Source of the DNA: Carex sylvatica
Taxonomy: Eukaryota; Streptophyta; Magnoliopsida; Poales; Cyperaceae
Direction of reading: 5' to 3'
Assembly: GCA_964058845.1 (NCBI GenBank)
Contig: CAXKVR010000188.1
Coordinates: 124,001-188,000 of the forward strand
DNA: 64,000 nucleotides
The translations under genes and the position numbers were made by a program. Positions 1 to 11,300 of the stretch are shown piece after piece; position 1 is the first letter of the stretch, and each line of letters begins with the position of its first letter. The notes under the pieces were generated by a model. That model searched no databases. It was not told the origin of the DNA and saw nothing but the letters and a program-made list of their open reading frames with translations.

Positions 1-249
1 TAAGCAACTAGTTTACAGAACAATTATCAAAGGCGTACAAAACAATTCAACTAGACGGTAATAAAATGTCGGTTTTGCCGTCTGCAAAAAGCATATTAGA
101 TTTTGAAATAGTTACCGAGGAAAGTTGCTTCGTGTGTAGCGGTCTTCATATAAGGTCCACCAATACAGCTAAATGCAGAATCGTTACACGGATGACTATA
201 AAGAAATAGCAATTTTCCCTACTTCTATTTTTTCGAACAATTTAGACTG

Positions 250-1940
250 TCCTTCGACTTCGAATTCACCGACATTTTTCTTTTTACCCAATTAAAAAAT
301 TATTTTAATAATAATAATCAAGTTTTCAAAAAAAATTTAAAAATAGTCAAACCGTATAATTTTTCCCAGGTCCCAAATTTTTTTTTTATGAAAATATTAG
401 AAATGTTGGATATTTTTTTTAAAAAATAGATGGAATACAATAAAATTTGATTTATTAGAAAGACTGTAACAAATAATCCGATCAATATTTTTTAGGCCGG
501 ATTTTTCACGGCTGTAAGAAAAATTAATATATTTCATTATGTTTTATTATAAAAAAATAAAAATGCATGAATTCTGAGCTATTGATCCCGGTTCAAAAGT
601 CACTTCTAGGTAATATAGAAATTATTGTGATCCTTCTAGTACATTTAATTTATAAAAAGTTGTATCTATTTTGAGAAATTTTTTTGAATAACAAACATTA
701 AATAACTTAAAGTTTTTATTTTTTTCAAAAATAGATACAACTTTTTATAAATTAAATGTACTAGAAGGATCACAATAATTTCTATATTACCTAGAAGTGA
801 CTTTTGAACCGGGATCAATAACTCAGAATCCAAGCATTTTTATTTTTTTACAATAACACATAATGAAATATATTAATTTTTCTTACAGCCGCGAAAAATC
901 CGGCTTGAAAAATATTGATCGGGTTATTTGTTACAGTCTTTCTAATAAATCAAATTGTATTGTATTCCATCTATTTTCAAAGAAATATATTCAACATTTC
1001 TAATATTTCAATACAAAAATAAAAATAAAAATAAAAAATTCTGTTTTGTAAAAAAAAAAAAAAAACAGTTGAAACCGGTAACCGGTTTTGATTTTTTTAT
1101 TTTTTTAACAAAACAAAATTATTTATTTATTTTTTTTTTTTTTGTATTGAAATATTAGAAATGTTGAATATATTTCTTTGAAAATAGATGGAATACAATA
1201 CAATTTGATTTATTAGAAAGACTGTAACAAATAACCCGATCAATATTTTTCAAGCCGGATTTTTCGCGGCTGTAAGAAAAATTAATATATTTCATTATGT
1301 GTTATTGTAAAAAAATAAAAATACTTGGATTCTGAGTTATTGATCCCGGTTCAAAAGTCACTTCTAGGTAATATAGAAATTATTGTGATCCTTCTAGTAC
1401 ATTTAATTTATAAAAAGTTGTATCTATTTTTGAAAAAAATAAAAACTTTAAGTTATTTAATGTTTGTTATTTAAAATTTTTCTCAAAATAGATACAACTT
1501 TTTATAAATTAAATGTACTAGAAGGATCACAATAATTTCTATATTACCTAGAAGTGACTTTTGAACCGGGATCAATAGCTCAGAATTCATGCATTTTTAT
1601 TTTTTTACAATAAAACATAATAAAATATATTAATTTTTCTTACAGCCGCGAAAAATCCGGCCTGAAAAATATTGATCGGGTTATTTGTTAGTCTTTCTAA
1701 TAAATCAAATTTTATTGTATTCCATCTATTTTTAAAAAAATATATCCAACATTTCTAATATTTTCATAAAAAAAATAAAAATAAAAATTTCTGTTTTTTT
1801 TAAAAAAAAAAAAATTTGGTGCCGTGAAAAAATTCCACGGTTTGGCTATTTTTAATTTTTTTTTGAAAACTTGGTTATTATTATTAAAATAATTTTTTAA
1901 TTGAGTAAAAATAAAAATGTCGGTCGAATTCAACAGCAAA
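250..1940. repeat. Nested palindrome of four alternating ~400-bp units
   Basis: The two halves are reverse complements about a centre near 1079, where a short perfect palindrome (AAACCGGTAACCGGTTT, 1072-1088) sits. Each half is itself a hairpin, with centres near 700 (659-666 pairs with 734-741) and 1457 (1417-1424 pairs with 1491-1498). The outermost pairing is between about 262-330 and 1870-1931. Reading across, one ~400-bp unit occurs four times in alternating orientation. It encodes nothing convincing; the small open frames here are shadows of AT-rich repeat. It is probably a composite TIR or fold-back transposon, but I could not define a target-site duplication. Confidence 0.85.
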
Positions 1941-1989
1941 CAGTAAAAAAATAACAGCGAAGTTGAAAAGTAAAAGGTAAAAATCATAT

Positions 1990-2151
1990 GTTTAGACAGA
2001 AATCAATAATCAATAATAATAAAAAAGAAAGAATTATCTCGCCTCTTTGACCCCTTGTCGCCTCCCCTCGCTTCTAGTTCTAGGTTTCCCTGCTCCGTCG
2101 TCTCTCTTTCTCTAGAAAGGATCTAGGATTTTCTTTTGAGGCGGATACATT
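1990..2151 (+). promoter_or_regulatory. Leader/proximal promoter of the DUF1664 gene
   Basis: This is the short stretch between the edge of the palindrome and the first ATG. It is pyrimidine-rich (several CTC/TCT runs at 2036-2125), typical of plant 5' leaders. I see no clear TATA box. The palindrome therefore lies within about 200 bp of the coding start. The transcription start is not determined. Confidence 0.4.
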
Positions 2152-5100
2152 ATGGCGATGCAAGCGGGCTTTGGGCTCGGGAGAATTATTTTGTTCATCT
2201 CAGCTGGTAATCGAGTTCGATATTTCCTTGATTTTGTTTTGTGATTTCATCATTGTTTATTCCTTTGTAATTTACTATATTTTTTCGTTTGGTTTGGTTT
2301 GAACTTGTAGGAGCCGCTGGTACAATTGTGTTGAAGAACAATAAACTATCTGATCTCCTTGGTGAACTTCAGGTTCTAATGATTTTTTTTTTTTTGTGTG
2401 TGTTTAATTTGTATGATTATGGTTCTTTCAATTGATAGATTGTTTGTAACTAAAATTGTTTTCCCTGTATAGGATTTGGTGAGGGGATTGGAGACCAAAG
2501 AAAAGGGTGGGACAGATGGTGATTCAGAATTAAATGAAGTTCTTGCTTCTCAGGTAATATTTATCTTTTGAGATAGTGTTCTCACTGAATAAGTGATCTT
2601 GTTAGTTCTCTATTTTATTGTTTTCTTATTCCTAAGGTTTACACAAATATGCAAAACAAAAAACAAAAAAAAAAATCAAAGAATTCTACTCTTTTCCTCA
2701 GTTTGTGCTTATGAGTTGATTGTATGGGTGTAGATCATTACCAAAATTGTAGATTGGAACCAGGATCTAGCCAAGTTATTCATACAAGTTACAAAAATCC
2801 GGTCCAATAAACAGCACCTTAAGTGACTGTTAGAGATGCCCTCTAGAAACCATAATTTGAAAAAACAAAAATCTGTTAGTATAATTGATACTTATCGGCA
2901 TATCAGTCCTCCCAAACCCATTTCCTTGGTATTGCCTATGAAGTTATTCTTCTCTTAAGGTCGCTAGGTAAATGAAACTATTTTACCAATGACTGTCAGA
3001 GATGCCCTTGAGAAATGCAAAATATACAAACAAAAGGGGAAAGGGGAAAAAACAAGAAAAAAAGGCTGGTCCAGTAAGCAGCCCCAAAAGGACTGTCAGA
3101 GATGCCCTTGAGAAACCAGAATAAAAAAAGCATAAATGATATTAATCTGCAAATTGAACTCCAATCCTAATCCCATTTTCCTGGTAGTGCATATGAAGTT
3201 ATTCTTTTCTCTGAAGGCCGTTCTGTATACTAAATCTTTTACGAACCATTTTACAAACTAAACAAAAATGCAATACTAGAATACTGACAAAAGGTGAAAG
3301 GGATAATAGATGAAAAAAAAAGTAAATATTGAACTTTTCTGCAAAAAAACACAAGTACATAATATTACTGTGGGGGCTGATACATGGGAAGTAAGCCTCA
3401 ATGGTAGAGTCAAATCCTTCTTTGGTGGAGCATAAATCAAATTAGTGTTAAAACCAATTCCAAAAATGTTACAAGTAGACTACTGTACATAAATTGCTTT
3501 GACTAGGGTTAATACTCTTTCAATTTTTTAAGTTTATTTTCATGCTAAAAGCATCTTCTTTGTTTTATCTAGGTTCGCCGTTTGGCTATGGAGGTACGCC
3601 AACTGGCTTCTTCACGCCCTATTACTGTTCTAAATGGAGGCTCTGGTCAATCAGGTACCTTCTATCTCATCCTAACTTGTTAATTGTTTCTATGATTCTA
3701 TTTGTGATTCTAGTCTGTCATTCATAGAAGCATTGTCATTGGTCAAGTATGTTTTCCTGTTGGAGACGGCAAATATGTAGCCTTTGTCCATTGATGTGGT
3801 GAATCGAAAAATATTTATTAACTTTCTGTGTTATTTGCTGCAGGAATTTCAGGACTTATAGTACCAGCTGCTACTGTGGGTGCTCTTGGTTATGGATACA
3901 TGTGGTGGAAAGTATGTCGTCTTTTTTTATATTATTATCTTTAAAAGACAAATCTTGTAGCTGTCTTATATTGCATACAAGAAAAAGCTCAAATAATCAT
4001 AGAGTTAAGGTGCTTCAGCATACTGAGTGAAGGAACCAGAACTTTTTAATACCTAGTCTGGTACTAATCTAAATGCATCATCTTTTTCCTTGTAAAGTTT
4101 AGTTTTATATCCCTGCTGAACTGAAAAAATCAGACATTTCCCCTGACAAAGCAGAATATGGTGCAGTCTGAAAAATGTGAAATATGATATCTACTGTCCT
4201 TGTCTAATTTCTTGTGAAAAGAATTGGGGCCGAAAGGGTATATAGAGGCATTTTTTTATGCTATAGGGTGTTTCCTTTTGAGACATGACAATTGCTTAAT
4301 CAGTATATTATGGACATCTATCTTTTTTCTCTAAGAGTAATGTTTACTCTTTTGCATGCATGGGGGTAGAGGGGTGATGTTTTTGGTCCTTATAGGCATG
4401 CGCATGAATTGCTCTTATTTCCTTATAGAGGCATCATAGATATACCAACTCATTGTTTTGCCTGTTTCTGTTTTCTTAATGGATTCTTTAGGGGTTTAAG
4501 TTCTCAGATATGATGTATGTGACCAAGCACAACATGGCCAATGCTGTTTCTGGGATGACCAAGCACCTTGAGCAAGTCTCTGCTGCCCTTGCGGTGAGTA
4601 TGTTCACTTTTTATCAATGTTTTACACACACCAGTACCATGTCATTGCTAAATCTTTATATTTTTCATTTTTAGTCGGCCAAGCGGCATCTGACACAGCG
4701 CATTGAGAGATTGGATGATAAACTGGATGAGCAGAAAGAAATCTCTGGTATCATCAAAAAGGAGGTATGCTCGACTATTTCATGTCTTAGTTCTTAATTT
4801 TTTTTTCAGTTGTTGGTTAATTTTGACCTCATTCTTCTTTTTGGTACTTTGTAGGTTACTGATGCTCACCTGAAAATTGTGAACATTGGGACAGAAATAA
4901 ACAGCATCAAGCAGCTGGTCTGGGGCCTGGTATGAAAAGTTATCTTTTTGATTGGTTGATTTTACATAACATTCTGACAAAAGAAGTTGAAAATGATGTG
5001 GCTGTTTGTTTCTCTTTTACTACTATCAGGATGAGAAGATGAATTCAATGGAAGACAAACAGGTAATTTGGTTCTTATTAGTCAAGTGTTTGAGTGATCT

Positions 5101-6739
5101 AGTTCTACATTGGACTCTGAGAATAAATTTGTATATCAGTTTAATGTTTAAAACCTTCAAATTAAGTCCAGTTCTAATGGTTTTTTTTTTTTCTATGGCA
5201 GAATTTCTCATGTGCTGGTGTGATGTATCTCTGCCAATTTATCGAGGGTAAAGGTGGCAAAATGCCAGAGTTCCTCCAGGTATCTTTTTTAGATAAAAAA
5301 TAGAAGCAACTAGTATAGTGTTTATTTGCACCAACTTTAGCTTACGTGGAATTATATTAGTTTGTTTTTATTATTGATGTATGGGATTGATATATAAGCC
5401 TGCATGCGAATGGAGGCTTTTTAGTGTAAATAGTTTGTACTATTCAGTTTGTTCGGTAGGAATGGACATATCTATATTTTTCCTTCTTTTCAAAATTATT
5501 TTTACTCAGAATTCGTGCTGCATTATGTTATTTCAGGATACCTCCAAATTGGCAGGAAAGCGTTTTATTGGATGTGGAGAGAAGGATAGTGTAAAGGTAC
5601 TCTTCATTTAGAATTTTAAATTTCACCTTTTAATGTACTGTACGATAGACACAGTTGAAGGATTATCCACTGGTCAATCTCACTAATTATACAGAACAAT
5701 TGCCTTTTTTGTGAATCCTCCTTTTTCTGAACTTTTTTGGTTGTAGTTTCATAAGCTCTTTGAATAAATTGGTGTTTCTTGTGGCTGTTAACAAATGGAA
5801 GGATATATTGACAATCATTTACTTTGAGAACCATGACAACCAACGTCAAAATTTGTCAAAGTAGAATAGTGAAATTGTATGTGTTCTATATTATTTGATA
5901 GGCTGTTTAAAATCAAATTATGTTGCAATTTTAAAATTGTTTGGTTGCTGTTCAGAAGTCTGGTAGAACTGAACTATTAGATTTAATTGTTTTTGAAATT
6001 ACACCAGATTTCATACAGACCTATGATTTATTTTGATAAGCATTGTGTTTGTTTTTGGTTGTCAAATTAGTTTAATAGCCTATCCTTAATATTATGGCAC
6101 ACAACGGATAGTTGAGTAAACAAGTTAATTAAATAAAAAAGTTAGCTATATGGGGTCCATTCCAGTTATAGCGGCACCAGTTTGATATTGCTGTTCAGTG
6201 AGGATTTGTCCAATTTAGATTGTTTGTTCTTTACAGCATTTCTTTTAATATATAAAATAAGAACTGTATTTCTGTGTTTGTGAGCATGTGTGTGCACACG
6301 TGTGCAGGTAGTTTATTATATGTGTTATATTTTCAAGGTCACATGCTATTTCATGATGAAGAACCCTTTTAGCAACTTTTTTGGTACTTGAAATTATCTA
6401 AGAAAGTCAAAGTCCTTTTCTCCTTTATTGGATATATCCTTATGATTGTTGTTGTTCTTCTCTCTTTGTTTATTTACAGGGGCTGCAGCACTTGATAGAA
6501 GCTTTTGAATCAGGAGCTATCAGCAATGGTGCTGACGACAAAGTCCCCAGGTATGTCAATTTGATAATGGAATATTTCAATTTTTTGTTGTCTGATTCCA
6601 GTGAGCTCTATAAGAATTGAATAATATACTTTTGTTATCTGCCATCATGATTCTTTACTGAATGTTTACATCAGAAAGTTCTCATTATTTACAATTCTTT
6701 ACTTGGTGCAGGACCGCCACGGTAAAAATGCTATTGTAA
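2152..6739 (+). CDS. DUF1664 family protein (13 coding exons)
   Basis: Exons: 2152-2206, 2311-2372, 2473-2553, 3573-3654, 3844-3911, 4492-4593, 4675-4764, 4855-4929, 5030-5062, 5202-5279, 5537-5596, 6480-6550, 6712-6739. All introns are GT-AG and the joined frame is open for 294 codons. The N-terminus starts MAMQAGFGLGRIILFISAGA, a hydrophobic first segment (about residues 6-27). A second hydrophobic segment (94-115) carries a glycine-rich run ending YGYMWW. A helical, charged coiled-coil-like stretch follows (about 125-225). This layout and the motif around MWWKGFKFSDMMYVTKHNM match the plant DUF1664 family, sometimes mislabelled bZIP. The family's biochemical role is not established; a membrane-anchored coiled-coil protein is the most that can be inferred. 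The start is the first ATG, three codons before another in-frame AUG context. No defects seen. Confidence 0.9.
2823..3230. repeat. Diverged direct repeats in intron 3 of the DUF1664 gene
   Basis: A motif reading GACTGTCAGAGATGCCCTTG occurs near 2991 and 3090, and a diverged form (GACTGTTAGAGATGCCCTCT) near 2826. A second shared stretch (TATGAAGTTATTCTT) is at about 2937 and 3190. The order suggests an old tandem duplication of about 250 bp plus a partial third copy. No coding potential. Confidence 0.7.
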
Positions 6740-7100
6740 ATTTCCTTAATTGCAATACGAGGATCTAAGCTTCCATCATCAGTGACCTATGTAGTAAAGT
6801 TTGTTTGGTATTTGTATTAACGCTTTATTTAGGTTGTGATCCTGATCTTGGATCCTTATGATAGTTGTGAAGCGATAAAAAGTTTTCCTTTTGTGATATG
6901 TGAATAGTAAAAAAGAAAAAGAAAAAAAGAGAAACCCTGATGTGGAGGCCTCTGCAGTATGCAAGATGAAACACACAATGGGTTACTATTGCATTTGGTT
7001 TTCTTTCTTTTGTTGGATTGCTCGTGGATTCTTGTCATGTTCTATTTTGAAGCTACAAATTGCTAATGAGCTGCTGCTGCCACTTTAATAAAGAAAATTA
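6740..7100 (+). terminator. 3' UTR and likely poly(A) signal of the DUF1664 gene
   Basis: The stop codon is followed by a T-rich untranslated stretch. A canonical AATAAA lies at 7087-7092, a plausible near-upstream element for cleavage shortly afterwards. This is inferred from motif and position only. Confidence 0.45.
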
Positions 7101-8336
7101 AACAATGTTATTGGTGGTTGACTATTGTGTATTTTAAAGAGAATTTTTCCTTCATTTCATGTGCTCTAGTGGAGCCCTCTGTAAAAAGGTCCGTCAATAA
7201 GTTATAATTTTAAGTGTTAATGTGCAACTTTGGTCAACATTGAAATATTATGGTTTTGATGGCAGCCGTCTCCACCATGTTTAGATTTTCGGGTGATATT
7301 GCAATGTACAAATCACGAGCATTTGTCAGATTGATCATGATTTCTTTGGTTTAGTGCAAATCTTAATTTTTTGTTTAAAACTTAAACCTCATCTATTCAT
7401 TATTATTTCAACTTTCAGCAAGCCGAATGAACAAATGTAATAAAATATAATTTTTTTTGGGCCTTAAAAAATGGGAAAACAGCATGTATCTTTGCTAATA
7501 GAAATTTTGAATTTAACTTGAGAAAGGGAACAAAGTTTGGATTTAACATTGTAAACTAGATTGAAAGATGAAAAAAAACATACGGAGAATGAAAAACGAA
7601 CAAAAGAAAGCAAGGTTCCGGGATAAACTGCTTGAGAACTAAGTCTTATGTGGACGCCACATGCAATTTACCAAAACCAAGTTATATTGCAACCAAATGC
7701 CCAAATCGTCTTTTATAAGATATTCATTTGCACAGAAAGTTTAAACTGTCCATTTCCTATTGTTACATATATAACAAACAACACAAGAAAGCCAAGGCGC
7801 AATAAAGGATAAATTGCTATTTGCTAATGTTTCTCATCTCCCAAAAAATTACAAGTGCAAGAACACAAGATTAAATACAACTTACTCATGCTAAAAGAAA
7901 AAAAAACCCCAACAAATTAAACAATGGTACTGTATCAAACTATAACCATGAGGTCATTTAAAGTTTATAGTAGCAATTGTACAATGCACGTATTTTGCAT
8001 ATATCTAAAAAAAAATCTCAAACTGCATAAAACAAGGTGCATAATGCAAAAGCGTGTAGGTCAGTTGGCATTCTCAACTAATTTTTTTCATCATGCAGGA
8101 AGAAACATCTGAAATATAAATGGAAAATTTGTTTTCAGCATCAAAATATGTAAAAGTATCTTAGTGTACCCCTCTGAATGATTAGATGAGCAATATTAAA
8201 ACCACCCATTTTTACCTGCTTTTTTAGCTTTTTTTGCTGTGAAATATGTAAAAATAAAATATACTCTGGCTTCTGCCAAGGGTAGATGTTGTATCTAGAC
8301 ATACCTTTACATTTATCAGTGTCAACCTTTGAATCA
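7101..8336. other. Intergenic, convergent 3' ends
   Basis: No gene was recognised. The DUF1664 (+) and Rgp1 (-) genes converge on this AT-rich stretch, so it should contain both 3' UTRs. Confidence 0.5.
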
Positions 8337-11300
8337 TTAAATAAAGAGATTTCCAAGAGACGAGGATTTATCGCTTCTTGACTGTCCTGCTTGCCTCCTC
8401 AAAGGAGGGGCATAAACAGTAATTGGCAGGACCCACTCACCCTTCTCTCGTGTCTCTACAAGTAGAGGATGCTCATACCTACCAACTCACAAAAAAAAGT
8501 CAATAAGTATTAGTTAACTAATAAATGATAGAACATTTCATGTTATACACCTTGCAGAAAAAGAAACAACCCCAATACCACGAACAAAAACAATATCAAC
8601 TGCAGTGAAGCCACATGGTGTAGCAGGATCAAATGACTGGTATTTGCAAAATTACCTTGCAATACATAGAAGCTTAATTAATTTTTCACCAATGTTTTTA
8701 AATTTGTTATTATTGACACCACTAAGAGTATTTTCTCCCTCCACTACTGAAGGTAAACATCACCATTTCCATCATCTCTTTGGTACTTGAAAAATAAAAA
8801 AATTAAAAAGATAACCAAACAATCCCTGGGTAATCTATGTTGCATGGATACGGGTATGGGTATCGTATCGGATACAATACGGCGATACAACAATTTTCAA
8901 CACGATACGGGTCGACACAGCAATACGATATGTATCGGATACGGATACGGGACCATATATGAAGTATCGGGGTAACATAGGGCTGGGTTTCTCTTGCATT
9001 TATTAAAGGTACTTGAGACCTTGGGCATCTATAGATTAGAAAATGGAGGGTGCTTTCCCAAAGTTATATTCCACACTTTCCATTTTTGCATCAATATATA
9101 AAAAAATTAAATCATGTCTAAAATGAAGCAACTTTTTCATGTGCCCCAACAGAAAATTTTGGAAATGACAAAGTATCTAAAATTTTACACCTAGGAAGGA
9201 AAGAAAACATGAACTTACTCCTTTATTTTCGAATTTCTTCAAAGTAGATAAAAATTGAGGTGGAAAAGGTGGTTTGGGCCATTTTATATATATAGAAAAA
9301 AAATTGAGGGAGAACTGGGGCATATACAACCTTTTTGTTTCTATGAATTGCTAAGACAAAATGAAAGTTACGTAGGGCACATATGAAATTGCTCCATCAC
9401 ATTAAGCAAAATGTAAAAAATTATAAAAAGAAAAAAAAACAAAGTTGTTACCTAGAGATATCCAAACCCTCAGGGGTTGTGAAAAACTCGAATTTAAGAG
9501 ACCATTGTACAGAGACTTTAGGGGTAGAGAAGGTCATGGGCCCATCAATTGGTACTGAAAACAGAAAACTTGTCTGACGGATATCAGCCACCACCATATG
9601 ATGCTCACTATGTACCTAAACCATATACTACAATATCAGAAAGAGAGAGAGATTGACCATGCCAGAAGTTGGTAACTAACCAGTACATCTTGATTTTGTA
9701 GACACATAGCTCCAATAGTTTGTACTATGCTGATATATTGCTCTTAAACCATGACAGTCAATGCTAATACTTATTGACCACAATAGCAACAATTATTTTG
9801 TATTGTGGCTTTGGCTTGTACTAGGGTCTATGCAGTATTGTCATCTGGTACCTGAACAAACCACAAAAACAGAGTACTACTTAAGCCAAAGTGTACCTTT
9901 GTTATTGTAGGAGAACCTCTTCTAGAAGGATGTATGTACTGCTGATTTATTGACTCTGATGTCTCCAATGTAACAGAAACCTTCACAAGTTGAAGGCAGG
10001 AATTTTTGAAGCGTAAGTTTGATACGGATGAGAGACTAAACAGAAAGAATAAGATAAACCAAAGATACATGTTTTCTTCATTTACTTTCATTACCTCAAG
10101 GCATCTCCACGTTTGATCTTCATGAAAAAATTTAAGTGTGCCCCCAATCTGCTTGGGAGAAAATTTTCACAATTAAATAAAGCATATTGTTCATGCAAAA
10201 CTTTCATTTTTTTCATAAGATTGTACCAGAACTACAATAGCAAAACAATCAATGGTGAGCAATAAAATCTAATCAACAGAGAAGGAAGATGCAGATATTG
10301 GAGTTCGGTAAATTACCATATCACCAAAGTAATAGGTGGAGTCAGAGTTCTTAGGCGAGAAACGTAGAAGAACATTATCATCAATTTTTATATTGTATGA
10401 TCTTCCTCTGAACCCTTCTGCTGCACAGTAAAATGTAATATGAATATCTTTCTTGCTGCTAACTTTATAAATTGCCAGCTGTGCTTCCAACAACAAGCCC
10501 TAACCATTGATCAGGATCTACTTCAACATTGAGGCACATACACCGTAAATTGGCAGATCTGTTAGCTTGTTTGTAAGTTCTGACTCTTTGAAAGTTGATG
10601 TGCTAAACAACTAAAATTTCAAATCTGATTATCTTAAGCATGTATAAAATGAACTAAAAATTAACAAAATTTGGGGCATACACAGATCAATCATGAAATA
10701 GATCTTCAACAATGGTTTTTTGATTAATCGTTAAGCCCACTCAAAGACTTGACAATCAACCTCAAGGACCTCCTTAGCCCATTACTCTCACTGTTATTGA
10801 AGGCTTTTTAACTTTTAATTTTAATATTTTAGAAGCAATAATCCAAAATAGGAACTTTTCATTTATCAGAAAGATTAACTTTCTATAAGACAAAAACAGA
10901 AAAATAACACCCTCAAAAGAATAAATTTCAACATGTAAAGATTCCAAAAGAGGCACAGACATTGTGGAGGTAATCACAAATGCAACAAAATTCAACGTAT
11001 TGATGTTAACAAGTAATAGCTTAGACACTTTTAAAAATAACAAGCACAAATAAATGGTTATCAACCTTACCTAGTTGTAATGTAGGGTCCACCCAAAATA
11101 AAACAACTAAACAAAGAAAAGGTATAACTAAAACATTAGTTAAGGTGTTACATTAGCCCTGCAATTCCACCATATTCTATACACTATCCATCAGTTCGAA
11201 GCTAACCACAAGCATAACCAAAACTTTATTATTTGAATTTTAGCAAAAAAAATAAGAGAGGAAATAAATTGTTAACTCAACTTACATGAAGCTGGATCCA

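Noticed and set aside
1712..1987. Open frame of 91 codons in the palindrome's right arm
   Set aside because: Composition is Phe/Tyr/Asn/Lys-rich from AT-rich repeat; it reads through TIR sequence and has no domain.
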